Shown: positions 18,885-27,866 of the stretch, piece by piece
How positions within the stretch are numbered: the stretch's first letter is position 1
Layout: each line of letters opens with the position of its first letter
From: Sphingobacteriales bacterium 44-61
Lineage (GTDB): Bacteria > Bacteroidota > Bacteroidia > Chitinophagales > Chitinophagaceae
NCBI GenBank assembly: GCA_001898405.1
Contig: MKTW01000016.1
Coordinates: forward strand, 143,869-207,868
Reading direction: 5' to 3'
Length of the DNA stretch: 64,000 bases
Program-made: the position numbers and the translations under genes
Notes under the pieces: generated by a model
Databases searched by the model: none
What the model was told of the DNA's origin: nothing
What the model saw: only the letters and a program-made list of their open reading frames with translations

Positions 18885-18913
18885 GCCAGTAGGTTCTCGA
18901 ACAACCTGCTGGC
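18885..18913. promoter_or_regulatory. Leader hairpin upstream of susC, locus B
   Basis: gccagtaggtt (18885-18895) pairs with aacctgctggc (18903-18913), one G-U pair, 7-nt loop. It ends 60 bp before the susC start and is preceded by an A-run (18878-18884) that gives a T-tract on the minus strand. It may be a leader structure of the susC mRNA or a minus-strand terminator. The rest of 18734-18973 shows no gene. Confidence 0.55.
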
Positions 18914-18973
18914 CAAAGTTGGGTTAACAAGCCTAGCTAACAACTAAACAACTAACCTAACACAAACAAAAGT

Positions 18974-21900
18974 ATGAAAATTAATTTATGCTTTGAGCGG
19001 GTACTATGTATCCGCGCCAAAGCGCTGTTCAAAACTTTTATTCTTATGAAGTTCATCGTACTCCTGCTCGCACTTACCTGCTTTAAGGTAAACGCACTTG
19101 TACATGCCCAGCAGATCACGCTGAACGTAAAGGATATGCCCTTGATCAAGGTACTCGATCAAATTGAAAAGCAGAGTGGCTTTCAGTTCTTCTACGACAA
19201 CAAGATCTTTAGTAACCCTACCTCTACCATAACGATAAAGGTTAAAAATGTTGATATAAACACAGCACTAAAAAAATGCTTCACCGGACAACCTTTTAGT
19301 TATCAGATTATAGATAAAACCATTGTAGTAAAGCCCAAGCCTGGCTTATTAGAACGCATTGGCAATTATTTAAAAGATATTATGGTTAGTGGGCAAGTTA
19401 CAGATGCCAACGGCCAGCCCATTGCGGGTGTTACCGTTGGGCTAAAAAACGGCAAAACCTTTGCCATTACTAGTACTGAGGGCAAATACAATATAAATGT
19501 GCCTGAAAACGCCATACTGGTGTTTTCTTACATTGGCTATGTCACACAAGAAATACCCGTTAATAACATAACCACCCACAATGTAAGCCTTAAAGAAGCC
19601 GTTGGCTTATTGGACGAACAGGTAATACGTGGCTACGGTACTACAACCCAAAGGTTGAGGACCGGGAATATCTCTGTAGTGAAAGGTGAAACAATAGCTA
19701 ACCAACCTGTAACTAATCCCCTTCAAGCACTAATAGGCCGTGTTTCTGGCTTGATGATTACCCAAGGGAACGGTTTGCCAGGATCGAGCGTAGATGTTCA
19801 AATCAGAGGGAGAAATTCAATTACGCAATCAAGCACTTCTAATATTCCACTTTATATTGTAGATGGAGTACCATTCCCATCAGAAACAGGTTTAATAAGG
19901 CCAAGCACATTCTCTAGTGCTATGCCAATAAATAGCATTAGCCCCAATGATATTGAAAGCATAAGCATATTGAAAGATGCAGATGCAACGGCTATTTATG
20001 GCAGCCGAGGGGCCAATGGAGTAATCTTGATTACTACAAAAAAAGCGCAGGCTGGTAAAAGTAAGTTTGATTTTAATATGAGTAATGGATATGGCTCACT
20101 CACTAGAACCGCAAAACCTTTAACTACTACTCAATATCTTCAAATGCGTCGTGATGCTTTTGCAAATAGCGGAACGACGCCGACAGTTAGCACTGCCCCT
20201 GATCTTTTATCTTGGGATACAAATACAGATAATAATTTACAAGAATGGTATATTGGAAATACCTCTGAACACTGGGATAGTTCTGCTTCTTTAAGTGGAG
20301 GGAATAGTCAGACAAATTTTCTTATTAGCGGTAATTATCACCATGAGAATACTATATTTTCGGAGAATGATCAATATAGAAGAGGGAACCTGAGATTTAA
20401 TCTCGGTCATACATCTTCTAATCGAAAACTGAAAGTAAATCTGACTAGTTTTTATTCAAATGATTTCACAAAAATTCAGAACAGTACATTAAATAGTCTT
20501 ATTAATATAGCTGCTTTTATTCCAAATTATCCCTTATTTGATGCAAACGGTAATTATAACTGGTTAGCAAATCTGAACAATCCCTTAGCTTTAGCAACAA
20601 GCTATTGGAAAAACAATACTGGCAATCTGAATACAAACTTGCTTATAGATTATGATATAATTCCTGGATGGCAAATCAAAAGTAGCTTTGGCTATAATAA
20701 TATGACTTACAAAGCCGCTCTACCAAACCCTTCAAAATCGTATAATCCATCAAACGGTACTCTTGGTAATACCAATTTTGCGTCGGCAAATAGAGAAGCC
20801 TGGATAATAGAGCCACAAACAACATTCTCAAAAAGAATATCCAAAGGTATTTTTGACTTTTTATTGGGAGCCACTATACAGCAGATAAATTCTTCTGCAA
20901 GTCAGGTAAATGTAATCAACTATATTGATGAGCAGTTGTTGGAAAGTCAAGCAGGCGGATCAGTAAGCACTGCTACCTCGAGCAAGAGTGAGTATAATTT
21001 TCTTTCATTTTTTGCTAGGTCAAGCTATAATTGGGAAAATAAATACATTCTCAATGGAACATTCAGACGTGATGGTAGTAGCCGCTTTGGGCCAGGTAGA
21101 CAGTTTGGAAATTTTGCAAGTATTGGAGGGGCTTGGTTGTTCGCAAATGAAAATATAATCAAAGATAATGTCAAATGGTTAACTTATGGAAAGCTAAGGG
21201 CTAGTTACGGTTCTACGGGTAGTGATGGTATTGGTGATTATGGTTACTTAAGTCTATACGGAAATCCATTAGATTATGGAAGTTCCAGATCAATTCGGCC
21301 GTCACAAATTGCTAACTCGGAATATCAATGGGAAATAAATAATAAATTAGAATTAGCTTTAGAGGCTGGTTTCTTTAAAGACAATATTTTACTGAGTGCT
21401 GTTTATTATCTTAACAGATCAAACAATCAACTGGTTACTTATCCACTTCCCTCAACTACTGGATTTAGCGGATATACTGCAAACTTACCGGCCTTAGTTG
21501 AAAACAGTGGGTGGGAGTTTGAATTAAATACTACAAATCTCGCTAAGAAAAATATAACATGGTCAACTTCGTTTAATTTAACTATCCCCAAAAACAGGTT
21601 AGTAGATTTTCCAAATATCGAACTAACAAGCTATGCAAATACATTAATAATTGGACAATCATTAAATACTGTACTTCGGTTTAATTTTTTAGGAATTGAT
21701 CCGGCTACCGGACTCACATTGGTAGAAGATGTAAATAAGAATGGAATATTTACAAATAGGTCTAGCTACAACAATCAAGGGGGCGATTATGTAAATGTTG
21801 GGAATACTGATCCAAAATGGTATGCAGGATTAAATAACAGCATTAGGTTTAAAGGTTTTCAACTTGATATATTCTTTCAATACACCAAACGGAAAAACTT

Positions 21901-22291
21901 CAATTTATTTACTGATGCAAATGGTGCGGCCAGTTTTGGAAGATTAAGAAATACATGGACGGATTATTTAGATTATTGGAAGCAGCCAGGGGATCAAACT
22001 ACTATTCCTAAACCTTCGGCTGTTGCTAACGCGTCAGTCAGTTTGTTCTCTATTTCCAGTGCTGCGTTTTCAGATGCTTCTTATTTAAGACTAAGGAATG
22101 TTGCTTTCAGCTATAAGTTCTCTCCTTCTTTTTCCAATAAACTTGGGTTAAATGCACTAAGGTTGTTTGCTCAGGGGCAAAACCTTTTGACGATAACCGA
22201 TTATATTGGCTATGATCCCGAAAATGCTAGTTCAAATGCTTCAATTCCGCCTTTAAAAATGTTTACGTTCGGCCTACAGGTTACTCTTTAA
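18974..22291 (+). CDS. SusC/RagA-type TonB-dependent receptor with STN domain, locus B
   Basis: A 1105-aa receptor built like locus A: signal peptide (to ~46, VNALVHAQ), STN domain (~47-115, QITLNVKDMPLIKVLDQIEK), carboxypeptidase-regulatory-like domain (~134-212), then the plug (GYGTTTQRLRTGNISVV, ALIGRVSGLMITQ, LYIVDGVPFP, ILKDADATAIYGSRGANGV) and barrel. The plug is closely similar to that of the locus A receptor, the barrel less so. Base composition changes inside the gene: the signalling part (to ~19.6 kb) is visibly richer in G+C than the AT-rich plug and barrel, which continue in the same style into susD and tlpA. susD starts 10 bp downstream. Confidence 0.93.
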   Translation: MKINLCFERVLCIRAKALFKTFILMKFIVLLLALTCFKVNALVHAQQITLNVKDMPLIKVLDQIEKQSGFQFFYDNKIFSNPTSTITIKVKNVDINTALKKCFTGQPFSYQIIDKTIVVKPKPGLLERIGNYLKDIMVSGQVTDANGQPIAGVTVGLKNGKTFAITSTEGKYNINVPENAILVFSYIGYVTQEIPVNNITTHNVSLKEAVGLLDEQVIRGYGTTTQRLRTGNISVVKGETIANQPVTNPLQALIGRVSGLMITQGNGLPGSSVDVQIRGRNSITQSSTSNIPLYIVDGVPFPSETGLIRPSTFSSAMPINSISPNDIESISILKDADATAIYGSRGANGVILITTKKAQAGKSKFDFNMSNGYGSLTRTAKPLTTTQYLQMRRDAFANSGTTPTVSTAPDLLSWDTNTDNNLQEWYIGNTSEHWDSSASLSGGNSQTNFLISGNYHHENTIFSENDQYRRGNLRFNLGHTSSNRKLKVNLTSFYSNDFTKIQNSTLNSLINIAAFIPNYPLFDANGNYNWLANLNNPLALATSYWKNNTGNLNTNLLIDYDIIPGWQIKSSFGYNNMTYKAALPNPSKSYNPSNGTLGNTNFASANREAWIIEPQTTFSKRISKGIFDFLLGATIQQINSSASQVNVINYIDEQLLESQAGGSVSTATSSKSEYNFLSFFARSSYNWENKYILNGTFRRDGSSRFGPGRQFGNFASIGGAWLFANENIIKDNVKWLTYGKLRASYGSTGSDGIGDYGYLSLYGNPLDYGSSRSIRPSQIANSEYQWEINNKLELALEAGFFKDNILLSAVYYLNRSNNQLVTYPLPSTTGFSGYTANLPALVENSGWEFELNTTNLAKKNITWSTSFNLTIPKNRLVDFPNIELTSYANTLIIGQSLNTVLRFNFLGIDPATGLTLVEDVNKNGIFTNRSSYNNQGGDYVNVGNTDPKWYAGLNNSIRFKGFQLDIFFQYTKRKNFNLFTDANGAASFGRLRNTWTDYLDYWKQPGDQTTIPKPSAVANASVSLFSISSAAFSDASYLRLRNVAFSYKFSPSFSNKLGLNALRLFAQGQNLLTITDYIGYDPENASSNASIPPLKMFTFGLQVTL

Positions 22292-22301
22292 TTTTAAAAT
22301 C

Positions 22302-23690
22302 ATGAAAACAGTAATTAAATATAATATCCAAAGGATTATAAAACCTCTGTGGTCATTACAAAACATAACAATAATAATTGTCCTTTTATGCGGGTGTAAA
22401 AAGTTTATTGAAGTCGATGAACTTACCGACAAGCTCTTAGTTACACAAGTATTTGAAAATAACATTTCAGCCAATGCCGCCACTTTGGGTATGTATACCT
22501 CTTTGCGGTCTAGTAATTTCATTAATTCAGCCACACTATACAATAGCATGATTAGTGATGATATAAGACCATACGTGGGTACTGGTAATAATTACACCAA
22601 TAATACATTACAAATTACTGACACCTCTTTGCCTTGGAGTGGCTTTTATACGTGCATTTACAGCGCTAATAGTGTTATTGAAGGCTTAACTTCAAACAAT
22701 AGTATTTCAGAGCCTGCAAAAGGTTATTATATGAGTGAAGCAAAATTTATTCGGGCTTTTTCTCATTTCTATCTGGTTAATTTGTATGGAGATGTACCAT
22801 TGGTAACTAGTACAAATGTGCAGGTAAATAGTACCATTCCCAGAACACCATCAGCTCAAGTATATGCACAGATTATTAAAGATTTAAAGGATGCACAGGT
22901 TGTATTGGGTAATGATTATACCTTTACAGGAGGTGAACGAAGTCGTGCTAATAAATGGGTGGCTACTGCGTTATTAGCAAGAGCATATCTTTACTTAAAG
23001 GATTATACTAATGCTGAAATACAAGCAAATTTAGTAATTACAAATGGGCAATATAGCTTACTAAACGGCCCTGCAGGAATTTTTGTTAAAAACAACACTG
23101 AAGCTATCTGGCAGTTGGCGAATAATGCTACCCAGGCAAATACTATTGCCAGTAGTTTTATTTATACGACAACTCCATCCTACATTGCTACGACCTTTTT
23201 AACCAATGCTTTTGAGACTGGTGATGCCAGAAAAACGACTTGGCTGCGAACACAAACAATTAGTGGAGTACCTGTGTCCTCCCCTTTAAAATTTACAAGT
23301 ACGGCCACTACCAGTACAGAATGGTACACGGTAATCCGTTTGGCCGAAATGTATTTAATACGTGCAGAAGCTAAAGCTATGCGCAACGATTTTCAGGGTT
23401 GTATTGATGATATCAATCTCGTCAGGCAAAAGCATGGGGGGTTAAGCATTCCGTTACCCGTCCCGGGCAATCAAAGCGCAGCTTTAGATGTGATCCTGCA
23501 TGAAAGACAGGTCGACCTCTTTACTGAAGGTTGCCACCGTTGGTTTGACTTAAAGCGCACCGGGCGTTTGGATGCTGTAATGCAAGCGGAAAAGCCCGCC
23601 ACATGGCAAAGCTATGCAGCATTATATCCAATTCTGTTCACAGATATACAGCGTAATCCCAATTTAACACAAAACCTAGGATACGAATAG
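22302..23690 (+). CDS. SusD/RagB-type surface lipoprotein, locus B
   Basis: A 462-aa SusD-family lipoprotein. A lipobox-like LLCGC gives C32 as the lipidation site after an unusually long N-terminus. Signatures include FIRAFSHFYLVNLYGDVPLV, VIRLAEMYLIRAEAKAM, LHERQVDLFTEGCHRWFDL and YPILFTDIQRNPNLTQN. It forms the outer-membrane pair with the SusC encoded 10 bp upstream. The coding sequence is AT-rich, as is the susC barrel. A hairpin at 23719-23749 follows. Confidence 0.93.
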   Translation: MKTVIKYNIQRIIKPLWSLQNITIIIVLLCGCKKFIEVDELTDKLLVTQVFENNISANAATLGMYTSLRSSNFINSATLYNSMISDDIRPYVGTGNNYTNNTLQITDTSLPWSGFYTCIYSANSVIEGLTSNNSISEPAKGYYMSEAKFIRAFSHFYLVNLYGDVPLVTSTNVQVNSTIPRTPSAQVYAQIIKDLKDAQVVLGNDYTFTGGERSRANKWVATALLARAYLYLKDYTNAEIQANLVITNGQYSLLNGPAGIFVKNNTEAIWQLANNATQANTIASSFIYTTTPSYIATTFLTNAFETGDARKTTWLRTQTISGVPVSSPLKFTSTATTSTEWYTVIRLAEMYLIRAEAKAMRNDFQGCIDDINLVRQKHGGLSIPLPVPGNQSAALDVILHERQVDLFTEGCHRWFDLKRTGRLDAVMQAEKPATWQSYAALYPILFTDIQRNPNLTQNLGYE

Positions 23691-23718
23691 CCTACATTTC
23701 TAAAAGGAATATTTGCTA

Positions 23719-23749
23719 AGTGTTACGAGGTTTTTTACTTCGTAACGCT
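23719..23749 (+). terminator. Hairpin between susD and tlpA-like gene, locus B
   Basis: agtgttacga (23719-23728) pairs with tcgtaacgct (23740-23749), one G-T wobble. It lies 29 bp after the susD stop and 55 bp before the tlpA-like start. There is no T-run after the stem (ctattcatc), so it is better read as a partial terminator, processing site or attenuator that lowers tlpA expression. Confidence 0.5.
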
Positions 23750-23804
23750 ATTCATCTATTTGATATAAAATGTAAACACACAGTATAGAAAGGAAACATA
23801 AGGT

Positions 23805-25151
23805 TTGAACTCAAAATTTAAAGTTTTGCTATTTATCCTAGGGATTTATAGCATGTTATTATTTGCCCAAACTCCAACTACCCAAACAGAACAGCCCCTT
23901 AAAATTGGCGATACAGTACCCGACATTACATTTAATAATATCGTAAACTGGCATAAAACCACCGCAAAACTCGGTGATTTTAAAGGTAAATTGGTCATTC
24001 TGGATTTTTGGGCCACATGGTGCGTACCATGCGTTAAAACGCTGCCCAAATTGGATAGTTTGCAAGCAAAGTTTAAAGATGAAATTGTAATTCTCCCTAT
24101 AACTTACGAAAGTGCAGAGAAAATTTTAAGTGTATTTAAAACTAATCCGACTTTAAACAAATTAAAACTACCATCTGTAACGAGTACAAATCTGAAGCAA
24201 TATTTTAATTATCGTGTAATCCCACACGAGGTATGGATTGACGGTAATGGAAAATATATTGCCACAACAGCATCTGAAGAAGTAAATGAAAACAAGATAA
24301 GGGAGTATTTACAGGGCTATGCTCCAAAATTAACCCCTAAAAAAGATATTATGGTGAGAGACAGAACTAAGCCTTTATTGATTGGGGCTTTAGGGGACTA
24401 CAAATTTGATCCTGGGGTTCTTACTTATAGTTCTACTTTGATTAAGGGGCAAATAAAAGGGCTTGCAAGTACTGGTGCTAGAGCGTATGTAGCTAATGAT
24501 AAAGCTATGATAAAGGCGTATAATGTAAATATTCAGTTATTATATCAAATAGCATTAGTGCCTAGCTTTTCCCCAGAAAACAAGGATTTTTATTTAACCG
24601 CTCTTTCCCGAACTATTTGGGAAGGAAATCATAAGAACTATTTTTATAGCGAAGACACAAAGAACGAATATAAGTTAACCCCCGATAGTTTAAAGATTTT
24701 CACTTACGAAATGGTATTGCCAAAAGATGAAATAAAGAATATGCCAGGCTATATGTTGCAAGATTTAAACCGTTATTTTGGATCTCAATTTGGCTTGGAA
24801 GGGGTTAAGGAGAAAAGGCTAGTTAAGTGTTGGGCTCTTACATTTGTTGGAGACGATGAAGAAATACGGTCAAAGGGAGGAAAATCCTATGTAGATGTTG
24901 ATAGAAATAAAAAGGGCATTAGGATAAATAATAGCACCATTGATCAGTTTATGTTTTGGTGGATGGGGTTTTCTGTATTTAACTTTTCTATTCCCATAAT
25001 AAATGAGACTAATTACAATCTACCCATAGATTTGTCCTTAGATGTTGATCAAAAGAATTTTGATGAAGTGAGAAAGGAACTGGCTAAAGTTGGTTTGGTT
25101 TTTAAATTGGTCGAAAGGGAAATAGATATGATAGTTATTAAGAACAAATAG
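23805..25151 (+). CDS. TlpA-like thioredoxin-fold protein, locus B (TTG start)
   Basis: A 448-aa exported protein, paralogue of 12900-14219. It has a signal peptide (VLLFILGIYSMLLFAQ), a thioredoxin domain (~30-165) with LVILDFWATWCVPC, redox pair C73-x2-C76 at the same residue numbers as in locus A, and the cis-Pro region (YRVIPHEVWIDGNGKY). An unassigned ~280-residue C-terminal region follows. The start is a TTG with a purine-rich aaaggaaa stretch upstream; the next Met (residue 17) would remove most of the signal peptide, so TTG is favoured. The gene is AT-rich like susC-B and susD-B. Confidence 0.85.
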   Translation: MNSKFKVLLFILGIYSMLLFAQTPTTQTEQPLKIGDTVPDITFNNIVNWHKTTAKLGDFKGKLVILDFWATWCVPCVKTLPKLDSLQAKFKDEIVILPITYESAEKILSVFKTNPTLNKLKLPSVTSTNLKQYFNYRVIPHEVWIDGNGKYIATTASEEVNENKIREYLQGYAPKLTPKKDIMVRDRTKPLLIGALGDYKFDPGVLTYSSTLIKGQIKGLASTGARAYVANDKAMIKAYNVNIQLLYQIALVPSFSPENKDFYLTALSRTIWEGNHKNYFYSEDTKNEYKLTPDSLKIFTYEMVLPKDEIKNMPGYMLQDLNRYFGSQFGLEGVKEKRLVKCWALTFVGDDEEIRSKGGKSYVDVDRNKKGIRINNSTIDQFMFWWMGFSVFNFSIPIINETNYNLPIDLSLDVDQKNFDEVRKELAKVGLVFKLVEREIDMIVIKNK

Positions 25152-25163
25152 ACGATTTAAAAC

Positions 25164-25202
25164 AGTTGATTGCTTAAAAGTGCTGCTTTCAAGCAATCAA
25201 CT
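25164..25202. terminator. Bidirectional terminator hairpin, locus B
   Basis: A perfect 12-bp stem: agttgattgctt (25164-25175) with aagcaatcaact (25191-25202), flanked by tttaaaa and tttaaa. It lies between the tlpA-like stop (25151) and the stop of the convergent DUF6520-like gene (25212), exactly as in locus A. Confidence 0.8.
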
Positions 25203-25211
25203 TTAAATGTA

Positions 25212-25463
25212 TCATCTTGGGGTCAGAGGCAAGTAGAATGTCTCATAATTCCCTTGTGATATTTTCTGATAACAGCAAGGTTCTGGAGGCAGTCCAGGGC
25301 AATCATCCTCAGTCGAACGATTGGGATCAACACCTGTATCAGCTCCAGCTTTCGTGTCCCAACAATCATTAATTGTTTTAGAATGGTTTTGCTGAGCAAC
25401 TGTGATACCTGCTGTAAACACAAAGGCTGCTAAAGCCAAAATGCTCAATTTCATTTTTTTCAT
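25212..25463 (-). CDS. DUF6520-like small secreted peptide, locus B
   Basis: An 83-aa protein with a Sec signal peptide (KLSILALAAFVFTAGITVAQ) and a ~60-residue mature part with four cysteines (one in INDCWD, one in DDCPG, two in EPCCYQ). It resembles the locus A peptide in signal sequence, size class and position but has more cysteines. In Bacteroidota such peptides are of unknown function. Being next to TlpA and MauE-like genes suggests a disulfide-bonded extracytoplasmic product (inference). Likely the last gene of a minus-strand operon beginning at 27108. Confidence 0.72.
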   Translation of the reverse strand: MKKMKLSILALAAFVFTAGITVAQQNHSKTINDCWDTKAGADTGVDPNRSTEDDCPGLPPEPCCYQKISQGNYETFYLPLTPR

Positions 25464-25554
25464 ACGTTTAAGTTTTGTTATTAGAGCAAAACCGCTAAAA
25501 ACATACTATGAACAGGCGGCGGCGTTTCACCTGCTCATAGCTTTGCAAAGGAAA

Positions 25555-26595
25555 TCACGGTTGAGTTAGATTAAATACACCTATTTTATCATTACTCAAA
25601 CCTAATATTCTGTTTGATCCAATAAAGTAATATTGCAATACATCTTTTCCTTTCAACGAGGGTAAATAAAAACTGCCGAGATAATGACCATCCTCTATCT
25701 TATAGCGATCTATCACAATGTTTTTGTCAAAATCATTATTGTGTTCATTATCGGCCATCAATTTAGAACGTAGGTAAAGAGTTTTATTATAGATAGTTGC
25801 ATGTCCGTTTATACTGATTGGCGGCTTTTTAAAAGTTACACCTCTCTTTGTATGTACAATCTCTGTTTTTAATGTGTGTGTGGTGTCTATGGTCTGTGTA
25901 TTGTAATTAAGTTTCATCATGGTATCAAAGCAGGTCAGTTCGTTTACATAGGAAGTGGCAAAAACTAATTTATCACTTTGCTTATCATAGTTTAATGAAC
26001 CTGCGTATAGAAATCCCGCATCTTGCATTGGTTTTGAAAGATTGCCTTCAGTTATAAGGATATTACCTTTCCCATCCATTAATTTGAACTTTGCATTTAA
26101 GGTAGTAGTATCAATATAGCGTATAACGAAGCGATTACTATCTAACATTACGCTATTGTGGAATACTCCATGAAATGGCAGTACTCTTACCTCTGATTTG
26201 CCTGTTATCAAGTCAGCCTTAATGATCCTTTGAGCATTGCTTGAAACAATATAAGCGTACGGGAATATCACATTACATCTGAATGCCGGTGCTAAGCGCT
26301 TGATTGGTGGTATGTCAAGATTGAAGGTATCGAGTTTACTTAGGTTAGTATTTGTCATAAAGATTTTGGTTGGGTCTGTACCCATCAGAAAAAGACTATC
26401 TCCCTGCTGGCCGCATACTTCTCTAAAGTGCCAGCCAAAATCAGCCTCTTTAATTAAGGTTGCGGTTGTGCCGTCAAAATTGCGTACAAAACCGTTCTTA
26501 ACCCTGTTTGGCGCTCCGTTGGTTTTGTTAAGCGCATACAAAATGCCTACGGCTACTACAATAAGTACTAATAATAAGGTAAGATGTTTTCTCAT
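25555..26595 (-). CDS. Exported beta-propeller-like protein, unknown
   Basis: A 346-aa protein with a single N-terminal hydrophobic segment (MRKHLTLLLVLIVVAVGILY), so an exported or membrane-anchored domain. The remainder is rich in short beta-strand repeats of the kind seen in propeller proteins (DSLFLMGTDPTKIFMTN, QRIIKADLITGKSEVRVL, KFKLMDGKGNILITEG), but I cannot assign a family. The frame is open to 26619; the start at 26595 places the signal segment at the very N-terminus. It sits between the MauE-like gene (27 bp upstream) and the DUF6520-like gene. Locus A lacks an equivalent. Confidence 0.7.
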   Translation of the reverse strand: MRKHLTLLLVLIVVAVGILYALNKTNGAPNRVKNGFVRNFDGTTATLIKEADFGWHFREVCGQQGDSLFLMGTDPTKIFMTNTNLSKLDTFNLDIPPIKRLAPAFRCNVIFPYAYIVSSNAQRIIKADLITGKSEVRVLPFHGVFHNSVMLDSNRFVIRYIDTTTLNAKFKLMDGKGNILITEGNLSKPMQDAGFLYAGSLNYDKQSDKLVFATSYVNELTCFDTMMKLNYNTQTIDTTHTLKTEIVHTKRGVTFKKPPISINGHATIYNKTLYLRSKLMADNEHNNDFDKNIVIDRYKIEDGHYLGSFYLPSLKGKDVLQYYFIGSNRILGLSNDKIGVFNLTQP

Positions 26596-26622
26596 GTGCG
26601 TAAAGTTTAAGGTACTCATGGA

Positions 26623-27108
26623 TTATGATGCGACTTGTGGCCGGTTTATGGGTGGAAGGGTAGTGGTGTCTTTTGGAGATGTACCCCTACTGATATTGCG
26701 GTTATACACCATTAAAATGATACCTGTTAATGCCAAAAGCGTAAAGAAGATATTAAAGATGAGGTGCTCGTGCCAGCCCAGATCATTAAGAATTCCCCCA
26801 CAACTGCAAGGCACAAAATAACTGTAATTGAGCATAGCATAGATATAGCCTGTAAAAATCAACATACCAAAGAAAGAGAGGTACATAGCTAATAGCCGGG
26901 TGGCCTTTGGTATAAAGAGCAATGCGGTAATGATCTCTGCAGTGGGAAGTGCTTTGGCAATAAAGTCTGCCAGGTGCTGTACATAAGGCGAGCGCCCTAA
27001 CTGAAATTTGAAGTTGTCATAATCGCCAATTTTACTGAAACCTGCATATACCCAAAGGGCAATAAATAGCAGAATAATGACGGTGACCGCAAGGTTGCGA
27101 ACTTTCAT
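26623..27108 (-). CDS. MauE/DoxX-like membrane protein, locus B
   Basis: A 161-aa polytopic membrane protein, paralogue of 14616-15104. It has four hydrophobic segments and the C-x-C-G-G motif (VPCSCGGILNDLGW) followed by HLIFNIFFTLLALTGIIL. It probably moves reducing equivalents or assists disulfide chemistry together with the TlpA-like protein (inference from family and context). It heads a minus-strand set of MauE-like, propeller-like and DUF6520-like genes. Confidence 0.82.
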   Translation of the reverse strand: MKVRNLAVTVIILLFIALWVYAGFSKIGDYDNFKFQLGRSPYVQHLADFIAKALPTAEIITALLFIPKATRLLAMYLSFFGMLIFTGYIYAMLNYSYFVPCSCGGILNDLGWHEHLIFNIFFTLLALTGIILMVYNRNISRGTSPKDTTTLPPINRPQVAS

Positions 27109-27866
27109 AAATGTCTGGTTGATAAAGTTTGTTTGCTACTAGATCAGAAGCCTTCTCTTTAGGCTATGGAAAATACTTGGCTATTGTGAGTGTACCCGTT
27201 CTGAATTTTATCTTTTCCTGTTACCGAAAGCAATATAGTGCGGGGCAAAAAGAAATCCATCGGTATTATGCAGAAAGCAATCTGTTTTATGCAGATGATG
27301 GCGATGCGTATGCAAACGTAATGTAGCAGCTTAAAAATAACGTTCAATTAGTAGCAGTAAAAACCATTACTGTTATCCTGATTGCCTGATAAGGTCATCT
27401 TCCTAACGAAGTAATATCGTTGTAGTCCATAAATGGAAAGACCTAATTGGAGAATATTTTTTATCGTCTCTACTCCCTGGTACCTGCAAACGGGTCATAT
27501 CCGCATAATAGAAAATTGAAAGAAGATTGGTTTGAATCTTCAAAATTTAAGAGTAAACCGAATAGAATAATAAGTGTAACTGCAGACTTGAATGTGGTGG
27601 CAGAAAAAAGAAAGGAGATGCAAATATGTAAAGGTTTGTGCGTAATGAATTTAGTGTATGGTATACAGCGGACGGAAAGGAGTAGGGCTTTTCTCCATAA
27701 GGATGAATCAATCGCAGTACTAAAACAATTGATGTAGAAATAAAAATGTTGCTAATTTTAAGAGAAGAGGATTGGATAGGCATAATTTACCTACCCAACG
27801 CCTAATGGGTTTGCGCCAGGGTAAACGCACAAACACCTGCTTTCTGATATCTGACAAACAGAAATG
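27109..27866. other. Gene-poor region
   Basis: About 760 bp between the MauE-like gene and the lanthipeptide-like precursor. The open frames here (for example 27447-27737 on the plus strand and 27547-27783 on the minus strand) have low-complexity translations, lack good starts and match nothing I know. I see no feature that I can support; promoters for the minus-strand MauE operon must lie near 27110-27200. Confidence 0.5.

Noticed and set aside
4388..23690. Polysaccharide utilisation loci
   Set aside because: SusC/SusD pairs are present, but no glycoside hydrolase, lyase or sulfatase is encoded nearby, so a glycan role is not supported.
27447..27737. 96-codon plus-strand frame
   Set aside because: No start signal, no recognisable motif and non-coding-like composition; position gives no support.
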